This document shows positions 19,759 through 28,195 of a stretch of DNA of 64,000 bases, one piece after another (position 1 is the stretch's first letter; every line of letters starts with the position of its first letter). This stretch comes from Microbacterium fluvii. Its GTDB lineage: Bacteria; Actinomycetota; Actinomycetes; Actinomycetales; Microbacteriaceae. Under the pieces are notes generated by a model. It did not search any database, was not told where the DNA came from, and was given only the letters and a program-made list of their open reading frames with translations. The stretch lies in the NCBI RefSeq assembly GCF_025515205.1, contig NZ_JAOPFX010000001.1, forward strand, positions 558,001 through 622,000, read 5' to 3'. A program made the position numbers and the translations under genes.

Positions 19759-20673
19759 ATGGCGATGACGGCCCTCGCGGCCCCCGCCGCCGCCACTGCG
19801 CACTCTCCGAGCCGGCGCGGCGGCTGGGTCGCGATCGCCCTGCTCGCACCGGGCCTCGCCTATCTGGCACTGTTCTTCCTGGTGCCGTTCGTCTCGCTGA
19901 CGATCACGTCGTTCGGAGTCAACGACCCCAACGAGTACGGCGCTTTCAGCTACGGCTTCTACTGGCAGAACTACGTCGACGTCATCGTCGAGTACTGGCC
20001 GCACTTCCTGCGGTCGTTCTGGTACGCGCTGCTGGCGACGGTGTTCGCGCTGCTGATCGGCTACCCGATCGCGTACTACATCGGCGTGCGGGCGCGGAAC
20101 CGCCCGATGCTGCGGAACCTGCTGCTGGTGCTCGTGATCGCGCCGTTCTTCATCTCGTTTCTGCTCCGCACGCTCGCGTGGAAGCAGATCCTCTCCGACG
20201 AGGGTCCGGTCGTCGGGTTCCTGCAGGTCGTGGGGCTGATGGGTCCGCAGGACCACATCACGGGAACCGCTGCCGCCGTGGTGTTCGGCCTCACCTACAA
20301 CTTCATCCCGTTCATGACGCTGCCGCTGTTCACCTCGCTCGACCGGCTCGACACCCGGCTGCTCGAAGCGGGCGGAGACCTCTACGCGAGCCCCGCGCAG
20401 ACCTTCTGGCGGGTGACGCTGCCGCTGTCGCTGCCCGGCATCGTGTCGGGCACGCTCCTGACCTTCATCCCCGCCGCCGGCGACTACGTCAACGCCAGTC
20501 AGTCGTTCCTCGGCGGCCCGTCGACCGCGATGATCGGCAACGTCATCCAGTCCAAGTTCCTCATCACCGTCAACTACCCGCAGGCGGCGGCCCTGTCGAT
20601 CCTGCTGATGGCCGTGATCCTCATCATCGTCGGCTCCTACGTGCGCCGCGCGGGAACGGATGACCTGCTGTGA
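19759..20673 (+). CDS. potB: Polyamine-type ABC transporter permease (PotB-like)
   Basis: Inner-membrane permease of 304 residues with about six hydrophobic segments (first at 27-50). The EAA loop reads EAGGDLYASPAQTFWRVTLPLSLPGI near residues 205-230, the contact site for the ATPase. The family is that of PotB/PhnV-type permeases. It starts one base after potA stops and overlaps potC by four bases. Confidence 0.92.
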   Translation: MAMTALAAPAAATAHSPSRRGGWVAIALLAPGLAYLALFFLVPFVSLTITSFGVNDPNEYGAFSYGFYWQNYVDVIVEYWPHFLRSFWYALLATVFALLIGYPIAYYIGVRARNRPMLRNLLLVLVIAPFFISFLLRTLAWKQILSDEGPVVGFLQVVGLMGPQDHITGTAAAVVFGLTYNFIPFMTLPLFTSLDRLDTRLLEAGGDLYASPAQTFWRVTLPLSLPGIVSGTLLTFIPAAGDYVNASQSFLGGPSTAMIGNVIQSKFLITVNYPQAAALSILLMAVILIIVGSYVRRAGTDDLL

Positions 20674-21506
20674 CCGTCAACACCACGACGCTGCGCGCCG
20701 CCACACGCACCGCTCCTCGGGGCCGCGTCGGCACCTGGCTGCTGCCGCTGTACGTCGCCGCCGCCTTCGTGCTGCTGCTGATCCCGATCGTGTACACGTT
20801 CGTGTTCTCGTTCAACGACGCCGAGCGCTCCAACATCTCGTGGAACGGCTTCACGCTGGAGAACTGGCTGAACGTGTGCGCGCAGCCCGACGTCTGCGTC
20901 GCGTTCGGCAACAGCATCATCGTGGGGCTCGTCTCGACCGCCCTCGCGACGACGCTCGGCACCGCGATCGCGATCGCGCTCGTGCGGTACCGGTTCCGCG
21001 CCCGTTCGGCGATCAGCCTGCTGCTGTTCCTGCCGATGGCCACGCCCGAGGTCGTGATGGGTGCGGGGCTCGCCGCCCAGTTCCTCACGATGGGCGTCAA
21101 CAAGGGCCTGGGCACGATCATCGTCGCCCACACGATGTTCTGCCTGAGCTTCGTGGTGGTCACGGTGCGCGCGCGTGTGCTCTCGCTCGACCCTGCGCTG
21201 GAAGAAGCCGGTCGCGACCTCTACGGGTCGCCCAGAGCGGTCTTCTGGCGGATCACCTTCCCGCTGCTGCTCCCAGGGATCATCGCCGCCGCGCTGCTGT
21301 CGTTCAGCCTCAGCTTCGACGACTTCATCATCACGTACTTCAACTCCGGCACGGTGCAGACCTTCCCGGTGTACATCTACGTGGCAGCCCAGCGCGGCAT
21401 TCCGCCGCAGGCCAACGTCATCGCCTCGGCGGTCTTCCTCGTGGCGATCATCGCGACGCTGATCTTCCAGATCACGGCCGCGCGGCGGGCGAAGCGCCTG
21501 CGCTGA
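20670..21506 (+). CDS. potC: Polyamine-type ABC transporter permease (PotC-like)
   Basis: Second permease of the importer, 278 residues, with six hydrophobic segments and an EAA loop (EEAGRDLYGSPRAVFWRIT) near residues 175-195. It pairs with PotB to form the channel. GTG at 20670 overlaps the potB stop. It ends 52 bases before the next gene, which has its own promoter-like box. Confidence 0.92.
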   Translation: MTVNTTTLRAATRTAPRGRVGTWLLPLYVAAAFVLLLIPIVYTFVFSFNDAERSNISWNGFTLENWLNVCAQPDVCVAFGNSIIVGLVSTALATTLGTAIAIALVRYRFRARSAISLLLFLPMATPEVVMGAGLAAQFLTMGVNKGLGTIIVAHTMFCLSFVVVTVRARVLSLDPALEEAGRDLYGSPRAVFWRITFPLLLPGIIAAALLSFSLSFDDFIITYFNSGTVQTFPVYIYVAAQRGIPPQANVIASAVFLVAIIATLIFQITAARRAKRLR

Positions 21507-21558
21507 ACGGGCCACGCGGTGGCGATCGGCCTGCCGGAGCCGGGGATATTCTGATCCG

Positions 21559-22785
21559 ATGAGCCCCCTGCGATCCCTCGACCAGTCGAGCAAGCTGAAG
21601 AACGTCCTCTACGAGATCCGCGGGCAGGCCCTCGTCGCAGCCGACCAGCTGGAGGCCGACGGGCACACGATCCTCAAGCTCAACACCGGCAACCCCGCGA
21701 TCTTCGGGTTCGAGGCGCCGTACCAGATCGTCCGGGACATGATCGAGTCGGTGCCGCACGCCCACGGCTACAGCGACAGCCGCGGCATCCTCTCCGCGCG
21801 CCGCGCCATCGTCTCTCGCTACGAGCAGATCGCCGACTTCCCGCACTTCGACCCCGACGACGTCTACCTCGGCAACGGCGTGTCGGAGCTCATCACCATG
21901 ACGATGCAGGCCCTGCTCGACGAGGGCGACGAAGTGCTGATCCCGGCGCCCGACTATCCGCTGTGGACGGCGATGACGAGTCTGGCCGGCGGCACGCCGG
22001 TGCACTACCTGTGCGACAACGAGAACGGCTGGGAGCCGTCGCTCGACGACATCCGTGCGAAGATCACGCCGCGCACCAAGGCGATCGTCGTGATCAACCC
22101 CAACAACCCGACCGGGGCCGTCTACAGCCGTCAGGTGCTGGAGGGGATCGTCGAGATCGCGCGGGAGCACTCGCTCCTGCTGCTGTCGGACGAGATCTAC
22201 GACCGCATCCTGTTCGACGACGCCGTGCACATCCCGCTGGCCACCCTCGCCCCCGACCTTCTCTGCCTCACCTTCAACGGGCTGTCCAAGACCTACCGCG
22301 TGGCCGGCTACCGGTCCGGCTGGATGGTGATCACCGGCCCCAAGAAGCACGCGGGCGGCTTCCTCGAGGGCATCCAGCTGCTCGCGTCGACGCGGCTGTG
22401 CCCGAACGTCCCTGCCCAGCACGCGGTGCAGGCGGCGCTGTCGGGAGTGCAGTCGATCGACGCCCTCATCGCCCCGAGCGGGCGCCTGCACGAGCAGCGG
22501 GATGCCGCATGGGAGAGCCTCGAGAGGATCCCCGGCGTCTCGTGCCTGCGCCCACAGGGCGCGCTGTACGCGTTTCCGAGGCTCGATCCCGACGTGCACG
22601 AGATCCGCGACGACGCCAAGCTCGTCTACGACTTCCTCGTCGCCGAGCACGTGCTGCTGGTGCAGGGCACGGGCTTCAACTGGCCGACGCCCGATCACCT
22701 GCGCATCGTGACCCTGCCGGAGGCGCGCGTGCTCACCGAGGCGATCGAGCGGCTCGGCAACTTCCTGTCGAGCTATCGGCAGTAG
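21559..22785 (+). CDS. PLP-dependent aminotransferase (AlaA-like, class I)
   Basis: Fold-type I aminotransferase of 408 residues that most resembles glutamate-pyruvate aminotransferase AlaA. Visible features are the NTGNPAIFGFEAP head typical of AlaA, NPNNPTGAVY, the SDEIYDRILFD stretch with the PLP-binding Asp and Tyr, and the Schiff-base lysine in FNGLSKTYR. The exact amino-donor specificity is inferred. TATTCT lies six bases before the ATG and no ribosome binding site is present, so the mRNA is probably leaderless and the gene independent of the pot operon. It converges on the next gene with a 12-base gap. Confidence 0.92.
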   Translation: MSPLRSLDQSSKLKNVLYEIRGQALVAADQLEADGHTILKLNTGNPAIFGFEAPYQIVRDMIESVPHAHGYSDSRGILSARRAIVSRYEQIADFPHFDPDDVYLGNGVSELITMTMQALLDEGDEVLIPAPDYPLWTAMTSLAGGTPVHYLCDNENGWEPSLDDIRAKITPRTKAIVVINPNNPTGAVYSRQVLEGIVEIAREHSLLLLSDEIYDRILFDDAVHIPLATLAPDLLCLTFNGLSKTYRVAGYRSGWMVITGPKKHAGGFLEGIQLLASTRLCPNVPAQHAVQAALSGVQSIDALIAPSGRLHEQRDAAWESLERIPGVSCLRPQGALYAFPRLDPDVHEIRDDAKLVYDFLVAEHVLLVQGTGFNWPTPDHLRIVTLPEARVLTEAIERLGNFLSSYRQ

Positions 22786-22797
22786 TGCTGCCCGGTC

Positions 22798-23229
22798 TCA
22801 CAGGAGAGCAAGGGACGTCGCCCGCCAGCGACCATCGAGCCCCTCCAGTCGCATCGCGACGGCACGGGTGCGAGTGGGGCCGCGAACGATGACGGTCGCC
22901 TCGACGATGCCGTCGGCCGGCGAGGACTGGTGCACCGAGAGGATCGTGTAGGCGACGCGGATGGCGGGGGCGCCGCGCGCGCTGCGCGCGCGTGCGGCGA
23001 GGTTCGCCCGCACGACCAGCCGGTGATAGGGCTCCTCTGCGAGCCAGCGGGCGAGCTGATCGACCTCGCGCGTGCCGGCGAAGACCTCGAGCACCCCGCG
23101 CGTGAGGTTGCGCAGCAGCGGCTCGGGGTCGGGCAGGGCGGCGGTGGGCGTCGGCTGCGGGGCGAAATACTCCGAGACGGCGGAGGCGGAGGTGTGTCCG
23201 TGGGTGGTGCGCTCATTCTCAGCGGTCAT
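22798..23229 (-). CDS. Rv3235-family protein of unknown function
   Basis: A 143-residue protein with a variable proline-rich head (about 1-35) and a compact C-terminal domain containing RNLTRGVLEVFAGTREVDQLARWL, a beta-rich VRVAYTILSVHQSSPADGIVEAT core and ending in GRWRATSLALL. This matches the actinobacterial family named after M. tuberculosis Rv3235, which lies close to secA1 there as it does here. No catalytic motif is seen and the function is unknown. It is divergent from the Sm-like gene across a 129-base gap. Confidence 0.8.
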   Translation of the reverse strand: MTAENERTTHGHTSASAVSEYFAPQPTPTAALPDPEPLLRNLTRGVLEVFAGTREVDQLARWLAEEPYHRLVVRANLAARARSARGAPAIRVAYTILSVHQSSPADGIVEATVIVRGPTRTRAVAMRLEGLDGRWRATSLALL

Positions 23230-23310
23230 CAGAAGCCGATCTCGACGGGCGATGTCGTGACTCCGGGTCTACCATCCGGCTGATCAACAGATAGTGCCTC
23301 CACCGGCCGA

Positions 23311-23320
23311 TGTGGATAAC
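23311..23320. promoter_or_regulatory. DnaA-box-like TGTGGATAAC, 38 bases before the next start
   Basis: The reverse complement contains TTATCCACA, the consensus DnaA box. Exactly the same 10-mer occurs at 24306-24315 at the same distance from the start codon of another gene. TAGCCT lies six bases before the GTG at 23359. Confidence 0.45.
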
Positions 23321-23358
23321 TTCTCATCGACACCTCATCGATCACCTAGCCTCATCGC

Positions 23359-23964
23359 GTGCGCTGGGACCGCTTTTTCGACGATCTCGAGGATCAGCTC
23401 GCCTCGGAGTGGGAGGCCGAGCGTGCCGTGCTCGACACCGAGGCCGAGCGGCTGCGCCTGTCGCGGGTGAGTCTGCGCGAACGACTGCAGATGCTCGCGC
23501 ACCAGGGCGAGACGGCCGGGAGCATCTCGGTCGAGTTCACCGACGGCACCGTGCTGACCGCGGGGATCACGGGGGTCGGGTGCGACTGGGTCGCCCTCCA
23601 GCCGGTGGAACGGCGATCCTCGGCCGTGCTGGCGCCGCTGGGCGGCATCGGCGCCGTGGGCCTGCCGCACGCCGAGCTGCTGCGCAGCGCCAGGCCCGCG
23701 GCCGCGGCAGGGGGTCTCAGTGACCGCATCACCTTCGGCTTCGTGCTGCGCGATCTCGTGCGGCGCCGTGCGGGTGTCAGCGTGCATCTGACGCAGGGGC
23801 GGATGCTGACAGGCACGGTCGATCGCGCCGGAGTCGACCACCTCGACCTCGCCCTGCACGAGCCTGGCGCGGTCAGGCGCAGCGACGCGGTCACCGGCTT
23901 TCGCATCGTCCCCTTCGCCGGCGTCTCGTGGATCAGGCTCGACGGGGCGTCGGTGCACGGCTGA
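23359..23964 (+). CDS. Actinobacterial protein with two Sm-like repeats, unknown function
   Basis: 201 residues starting MRWDRFFDDLEDQLASEWEA, an acidic amphipathic helix, followed by a second helix (RLSRVSLRERLQML). Two related segments follow: VEFTDGTVLTAGITGVGCDW (about 58-77) and VHLTQGRMLTGTVDRAGVDH (about 142-161). Both have the 'V..T.G..L.G.v...G.D.v.l' pattern of an Sm-like beta barrel. I do not recognise a named family. The GTG start has TAGCCT six bases upstream and no ribosome binding site. It ends nine bases from the convergent HTH gene. Confidence 0.75.
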   Translation: MRWDRFFDDLEDQLASEWEAERAVLDTEAERLRLSRVSLRERLQMLAHQGETAGSISVEFTDGTVLTAGITGVGCDWVALQPVERRSSAVLAPLGGIGAVGLPHAELLRSARPAAAAGGLSDRITFGFVLRDLVRRRAGVSVHLTQGRMLTGTVDRAGVDHLDLALHEPGAVRRSDAVTGFRIVPFAGVSWIRLDGASVHG

Positions 23965-23973
23965 GCGTCGCTG

Positions 23974-24255
23974 CTACTCGGGCTTGGCTCTGCGGCCGCT
24001 GCCCCACAGCTCGGGAAAGCTCGCGGCATTGGACTGCCGCCACAGCGCCATGCGCCGAGCCTCCTCGGCCTGGTCGTCGAGGTAGTCGGCGACGCTGAGC
24101 TCTTCGATGCGCCACTGGGCGGGCGATCCCAGGCGCTGGCCGCGCAGGCGTCGCTGGCGCACGAGCTCCATCACCTCGTCCACCTCGATTCCGAGCAGTT
24201 CTGCGACCTGCGCCGGTGCCAGGCGACGGTCGTCGCCGCTGGGGTCCTCTGGCAT
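23974..24255 (-). CDS. Small helix-turn-helix DNA-binding protein
   Basis: The 93-residue protein holds an excisionase/MerR-like HTH: RLAPAQVAELLGIEVDEVMEL, then RGQRLGSPAQWRIEELSVADYLD, the typical 'recognise-then-wing' layout. A basic tail follows (GSGRRAKPE). ATG at 24255 is chosen because GATAAT stands exactly six bases upstream, the leaderless pattern; an alternative in-frame start at 24387 would run through the promoter of the divergent gene. There is no integrase or other phage gene nearby, so it is probably a housekeeping regulator. Confidence 0.8.
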   Translation of the reverse strand: MPEDPSGDDRRLAPAQVAELLGIEVDEVMELVRQRRLRGQRLGSPAQWRIEELSVADYLDDQAEEARRMALWRQSNAASFPELWGSGRRAKPE

Positions 24256-24305
24256 GCGCCCATTATCGCTCCGGGTACCCGAACCCGGCCGCCCCGCGCC
24301 GGTGC

Positions 24306-24315
24306 TGTGGATAAC
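24306..24315. promoter_or_regulatory. Second DnaA-box-like TGTGGATAAC
   Basis: Identical to the site at 23311-23320 and again ends 38 bases before a start codon (24354). It lies in the 98-base divergent region between the HTH and SAF genes. Confidence 0.45.
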
Positions 24316-24353
24316 CTCCGACCCGGATTCTCGGTGTGCGCCACCATGGGGGC

Positions 24354-24983
24354 ATGATCGCCGTCCCTTTCGTCGTCGCACGCCCACGGGCGTTCTGGGG
24401 CGACATCCGGTTCGTGCTGGGCCTCGTGCTCATCGCCGTCTCGATCGCGGGGGTGTGGTTCGTGGTCACGGCGGCGCGCCAGACCGTCCCGGTGTTCGCG
24501 GCGGCGCGCACGATCGTGCCGGGCGAGGCCCTCACGTCGGCGGACTTCGACGTGGTCGAGGTCGCACTCGGCCAGCTGTCCGGCGCCTACCTCGACCCGG
24601 TGTCGTTCGAAGACGGTGCCGTGGCGGTGCGCACGATCTCGCGCGGCGAACTCGTTCCGACCAGCGCCGTCGGGGCGACCGACGCCGCCGCCACGACGCG
24701 GGTCGTGGTGCGCACCTCGGTGGATGTCCCCGTCTCGGTCGCGACCGGCTCGACGGTCGAGGTCTGGTCGGCGCCCCCGGCCGACGATGGCGGGTTCGAC
24801 GCCCCGAGGATCCTCGTGCCCGACGCGACCGTGGTGCAGGTCACGCGAGACGACTCGATGCTCGGCGGCGGTGAGACGGCGCTCGAGCTCGTCGTGCCGC
24901 GCGCCGACGTCGCCGCGGTGCTCGCCGCGATCGCCGACGGCGCGGCGCTGTCGGCGGTGCCGGCGGTGGGGAGCGAGCAGTGA
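24354..24983 (+). CDS. SAF-domain membrane protein (CpaB/RcpC-like)
   Basis: A 209-residue protein with a short cytoplasmic head, one transmembrane helix (about 21-44) and an outside SAF domain (about 50-115, FAAARTIVPGEALTSADFDVV and TISRGELVP). The C-terminal part is beta-rich. SAF proteins next to an ATPase occur in Tad/Flp pilus loci as CpaB/RcpC, but no TadA, pilin or secretin-like gene is visible in this window, so a pilus role is unsupported. Its stop overlaps the ATPase start (GTGA), indicating a functional pair. The start is weakly supported: CACCAT lies six bases upstream. Confidence 0.8.
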   Translation: MIAVPFVVARPRAFWGDIRFVLGLVLIAVSIAGVWFVVTAARQTVPVFAAARTIVPGEALTSADFDVVEVALGQLSGAYLDPVSFEDGAVAVRTISRGELVPTSAVGATDAAATTRVVVRTSVDVPVSVATGSTVEVWSAPPADDGGFDAPRILVPDATVVQVTRDDSMLGGGETALELVVPRADVAAVLAAIADGAALSAVPAVGSEQ

Positions 24984-26263
24984 CCTCCGTCGTGGTCGCC
25001 GTCGATGCGCCGGTGGGCCAGGGCATCGCGGCTGGGCTGACCCGCGCGGGGGTCGTGGTTCTCGCCGTCGTGCCGTCGACGGCGATCGCGGCGATGGCCG
25101 ACGACGAGCTGCGCGGCGATGAGGCCGACCTCGTCGCCGATGCACTCGCACAGGCCGATGCCGTCGTGCTGCAGGTGGGTCGCGCGGCGCTCACCGCCGG
25201 CGCGGTGCGGCTGTGCGATCGGCGGGGCGTGCGCATCGTCCCTGTCGGCGCGGACGGGAGCGATCGGCTGACCGAGCTCTATGCCCTGCCGCCCGCACTC
25301 GCGTACGACATCGAGCCGCACAGGCTCGCCGAGGCGGTGCGTGCCCCGGTGGTGGCGCCGCCGGCGGCAGGCGCCGCGCGCCCGCCGGGCACGGTGATCG
25401 CCGTCTGGGGTGCCGCTGGGTCGCCGGGGCGCACGACGGTCGCGATCGAGCTGGCGGTCGAACTCGCCCGTGGCCGACGCCATGTCGCCTTGGCGGATGC
25501 CGACTCCCATGCCCCGTCGCTCGCCCTGGCGCTCGGACTCGCCGACGAGGGTCCAGGCTTCGCGGCGGCGTGCCGGCAGGCCGAGCGCGGCGAACTCGAC
25601 GCGCGGGAGCTCAGCCGCATCGCCCTGTCGCCGGAGGGCTCGACCCTCGACGTGCTCACCGGCATCAATCGGCCGGCTCGCTGGCCCGAGCTCACGTCGG
25701 ACCGTGTCGGGGCGGTGCTCGCGGCGTGCCGCGAATGGGCCGCCTTCACCGTCGTCGACGTCGCGGCCTCGCTGGAGCGCGACGAAGAGATCGTCAGCGA
25801 CTTCGGCAACGTGCGGCGGAATGCGGCGACGCTGGCGGCCCTCGCCGCGGCCGACATCGTGATCGCGGTGGTCGGTGCCGACCCGGTCGGCGTGTCGAGG
25901 TTCTTGCGGGCCTATCCGGAGCTGCGCGCGACGGTGGGTGCCACGCCGGTCGCGGTGGTCGCCAATCGCCTGCGCCCCGGCACCCTCGGCATCGACGCCC
26001 GCGGCCAGGTGCGGCGCACGCTCGAGCGGTTCGGCGGGGTCTCGGAGGTCTGGTTTCTTCCGACCGACCCACGGTCGGCAGACGCCGCTCTGCTGCAGGC
26101 ACGGCCCATCGCCGAGGTCGCACCGAAGTCGGCGCTGACCGCGGCGATCCGTCGGTTCGTGGGCGAGGTGCTCGTGCCGACGACCGCCCCAGACGCCGTC
26201 GATCTGCGCCGGCGGGCCATCGGGCGCCGCCGCCGCACGGCAGAACCCGCGTTCGCGCGCTGA
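24980..26263 (+). CDS. ParA/CpaE-like ATPase with altered Walker A
   Basis: 427 residues. The first 110 resemble a receiver-like or Rossmann domain without an obvious phosphorylation site. The ATPase-like domain begins at about 138 with VIAVWGAAGSPGRTTVAIEL, where the P-loop lysine of GKT is replaced by arginine (GRT). The deviant lysine expected near the start of the motif is also not seen. A switch-like VALADADSHAPS and a VVDVAASLERDEE stretch follow. CpaE localises pilus machinery and ParA partitions cargo; the role here is unknown. Coupled to the SAF gene by a four-base overlap. Confidence 0.82.
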   Translation: MTSVVVAVDAPVGQGIAAGLTRAGVVVLAVVPSTAIAAMADDELRGDEADLVADALAQADAVVLQVGRAALTAGAVRLCDRRGVRIVPVGADGSDRLTELYALPPALAYDIEPHRLAEAVRAPVVAPPAAGAARPPGTVIAVWGAAGSPGRTTVAIELAVELARGRRHVALADADSHAPSLALALGLADEGPGFAAACRQAERGELDARELSRIALSPEGSTLDVLTGINRPARWPELTSDRVGAVLAACREWAAFTVVDVAASLERDEEIVSDFGNVRRNAATLAALAAADIVIAVVGADPVGVSRFLRAYPELRATVGATPVAVVANRLRPGTLGIDARGQVRRTLERFGGVSEVWFLPTDPRSADAALLQARPIAEVAPKSALTAAIRRFVGEVLVPTTAPDAVDLRRRAIGRRRRTAEPAFAR

Positions 26264-26295
26264 GTGACGGCATCCTCCCGCCCTAAGCTGGGGAT

Positions 26296-27810
26296 GTGTC
26301 GACGCTCAGCGATCTCGTCAATGCCCAGGGGCGGTCTTCGCAGGCCGACATCGAGTGGCTCCACCGCCTCGCCGGCGACGGCCAGCTGCTGGCCGACCTG
26401 GCCTTCGCCGACATCGTGATCTGGGTGCCGACGGCCGACGACTCGTTCGTCGCCGTCGCGCACACCCGCCCGTCGGGGGCGGCGACCCTGTTCTACCGCG
26501 ACATCGTCGGCGACCTCGTGCGCCCGCAGTGGCGCACGCAGGTGCGGGACGCGTTCACGACGGGCCGCATCGTCGACTCCGCGTCGCCGGACTGGTTCGA
26601 AGAGACCCCGACGCGCGTGCGGGCCGTGCCGATCGCGCGCGTGGTCGTGCCGGGCCAGGTGCCACAGCCGATCGGCGTGCTCACGCGCCACACCAACCTG
26701 GGCGAGGCGCGCACGCCCTCGCGTCAGCAGATCACGTTCAACGACTGCGCCGACGAACTGTTCGGCATGGTCACCGCGGGATCGTTCCCCGACCTCTCGG
26801 CGCCCACCTCGCCTCGGCGAGGCGCTCCGCGCGCCTCCGACGGGCTCATCAGGCTCGACGTCGACGGCATCACGACCTTCGCGAGCCCCAACGCGCTCTC
26901 GGCGTTCAACCGCCTCGGCTTCGACGACGAGCTGGAGGGGGAGTCGCTGGTCGAGGTGGTGACCAGGATCCTCCCCGACAAGCGGCAGTTCGACGAGTCG
27001 CTCCCCGTCGTCGTCACCGGGCGGGCGCCCTGGCGCGCCGACCTCGAGGCGCGAGGGGTCACGGTGTCGCTGCGCACGATTCCGCTGCGCGACAACGGCA
27101 CCCGCGTCGGTGCGATCGTGCTGTGCCGCGATGTCACCGAGATCCGCCACCAGGAGCAGGAGCTCATCACCAAGGACGCGACGATCCGCGAGATCCACCA
27201 CCGGGTCAAGAACAACCTGCAGACCGTCGCGTCGCTGCTTCGCATCCAGGCGCGCCGTTCGCACACCGACGAGGCGCGCGAGGCGCTCACCCAGGCGATG
27301 CGCCGGGTCTCGTCGATCGCCGTGGTGCACGACACCCTGTCGGAGGGGCTCGCGCAGAAGGTCGACTTCGACGAGGTGTTCGACCGCGTGCTCAAGCTCG
27401 TCGCCGAGGTCGCCTCCGCGCCCAGCACCCGCGCGCGCACGCACACGAGCGGCAGGTTCGGCACGCTGCCCAGCGAATACGCGACGCCGCTCGCGCTGGC
27501 GCTGACCGAGCTGGTCACCAACGCCGTCGAGCACGGCCTCGCCGGTCAGGAGGGCGACGTGGAGATCATCGCCGAGCGCAGCGACGAGCGTCTCGAGGTG
27601 AGGGTCAGGGACACCGGCTCGGGCCTGCCCGAGGGTCAGGTCGGACGCGGGCTGGGCACCCAGATCGTGCGCACCCTCATCCAGGGAGAGCTGGGCGGCA
27701 CGATCGACTGGCACACCATCATGGGCTCGGGCACCGAGGTCACGATCGACATCCCGCTGCGATACATCGCGCAGCGGCCGACGACCGAGCAGATCCCGAT
27801 CGTGCCGTGA
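26296..27810 (+). CDS. pdtaS: PdtaS-type sensor histidine kinase
   Basis: Cytosolic sensor kinase of 504 residues. An N-terminal GAF-like domain (about 1-155) and a PAS domain (about 180-290) precede a HWE/HisKA_2-type kinase with the phosphoacceptor in REIHHRVKNNLQTVASLLRI. The ATPase has ELVTNAVEHGL and a GSGLPEG box. In M. tuberculosis PdtaS (Rv3220c) phosphorylates the RNA-binding antiterminator PdtaR and lies next to whiB1 (Rv3219), the same arrangement as here. The pdtaR partner is not in the window. GTG at 26296 has TAAGCT six bases upstream and no ribosome binding site. Confidence 0.93.
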   Translation: MSTLSDLVNAQGRSSQADIEWLHRLAGDGQLLADLAFADIVIWVPTADDSFVAVAHTRPSGAATLFYRDIVGDLVRPQWRTQVRDAFTTGRIVDSASPDWFEETPTRVRAVPIARVVVPGQVPQPIGVLTRHTNLGEARTPSRQQITFNDCADELFGMVTAGSFPDLSAPTSPRRGAPRASDGLIRLDVDGITTFASPNALSAFNRLGFDDELEGESLVEVVTRILPDKRQFDESLPVVVTGRAPWRADLEARGVTVSLRTIPLRDNGTRVGAIVLCRDVTEIRHQEQELITKDATIREIHHRVKNNLQTVASLLRIQARRSHTDEAREALTQAMRRVSSIAVVHDTLSEGLAQKVDFDEVFDRVLKLVAEVASAPSTRARTHTSGRFGTLPSEYATPLALALTELVTNAVEHGLAGQEGDVEIIAERSDERLEVRVRDTGSGLPEGQVGRGLGTQIVRTLIQGELGGTIDWHTIMGSGTEVTIDIPLRYIAQRPTTEQIPIVP

Positions 27811-27816
27811 GCAGCG

Positions 27817-28065
27817 TCAGCTCGCGCGGCGGGCGCGGGCGGCGCGGCGCTTGAGCGCGCGACGCTCGTCTTCGGAGAGGCCGCCCCACACGCCCGAGTC
27901 CTGACCGGTCTCGAGGGCGTACTGCAGGCAGATCTCGGTGACCGTGCACCGGGCGCAGACCGACTTGGCCTTCTCGATCTGGTCGACCGCGGGGCCGGTG
28001 TTTCCGACCGGGAAGAAAAGCTCGGGGTCGACGGTGAGGCAGGCGGCCTTGTCGCGCCAGTCCAT
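27817..28065 (-). CDS. whiB1: WhiB1 iron-sulfur transcription factor
   Basis: The 82-residue protein has the four cluster-binding cysteines C9, C37, C40 and C46, the GVWGG turn and a basic C-terminal AT-hook-like RRALKRRAARARR. WhiB1 in actinobacteria binds a nitric-oxide-sensitive [4Fe-4S] cluster and the main sigma factor, and is essential in mycobacteria. The start at 28065 is fixed by AAGGAG about eight bases upstream and by MDWRDKAACL. It is convergent with pdtaS (six bases), as in other actinobacteria. Confidence 0.95.
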   Translation of the reverse strand: MDWRDKAACLTVDPELFFPVGNTGPAVDQIEKAKSVCARCTVTEICLQYALETGQDSGVWGGLSEDERRALKRRAARARRAS

Positions 28066-28138
28066 GGGGGTGCTCCTTGTTGCGTGGAAGTTGGGGTGTG
28101 AGGGGGTTCGGTTCGGGTCCGATACCCTGGTGTGGAGT

Positions 28139-28195
28139 GCGAGCCGATGGCTCGCCCCACGCCGCTGTGGGAGCACACTGCCTATCCATGCTCCC
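28139..28195. promoter_or_regulatory. Two inverted repeats in the whiB1 upstream region
   Basis: GCGAGCC-GAT-GGCTCGC (28139-28155) is a perfect 7-bp hairpin. TGGGAGCA and TGCTCCCA (28168-28175 and 28189-28196) are perfect 8-base arms separated by 13 bases, a spacing suited to a dimeric regulator. Both lie in the 252-base divergent gap between whiB1 and the small membrane protein. No regulator is assigned. Confidence 0.4.

Noticed and set aside
23974..24255. Excisionase of an integrated element
   Set aside because: No integrase, att-like repeats or phage genes in the neighbourhood; the HTH type is shared by ordinary regulators.
23311..24315. Replication origin suggested by two DnaA-like boxes
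   Set aside because: Only two boxes 1 kb apart, with no dnaA, dnaN or AT-rich region; kept only as possible promoter elements.
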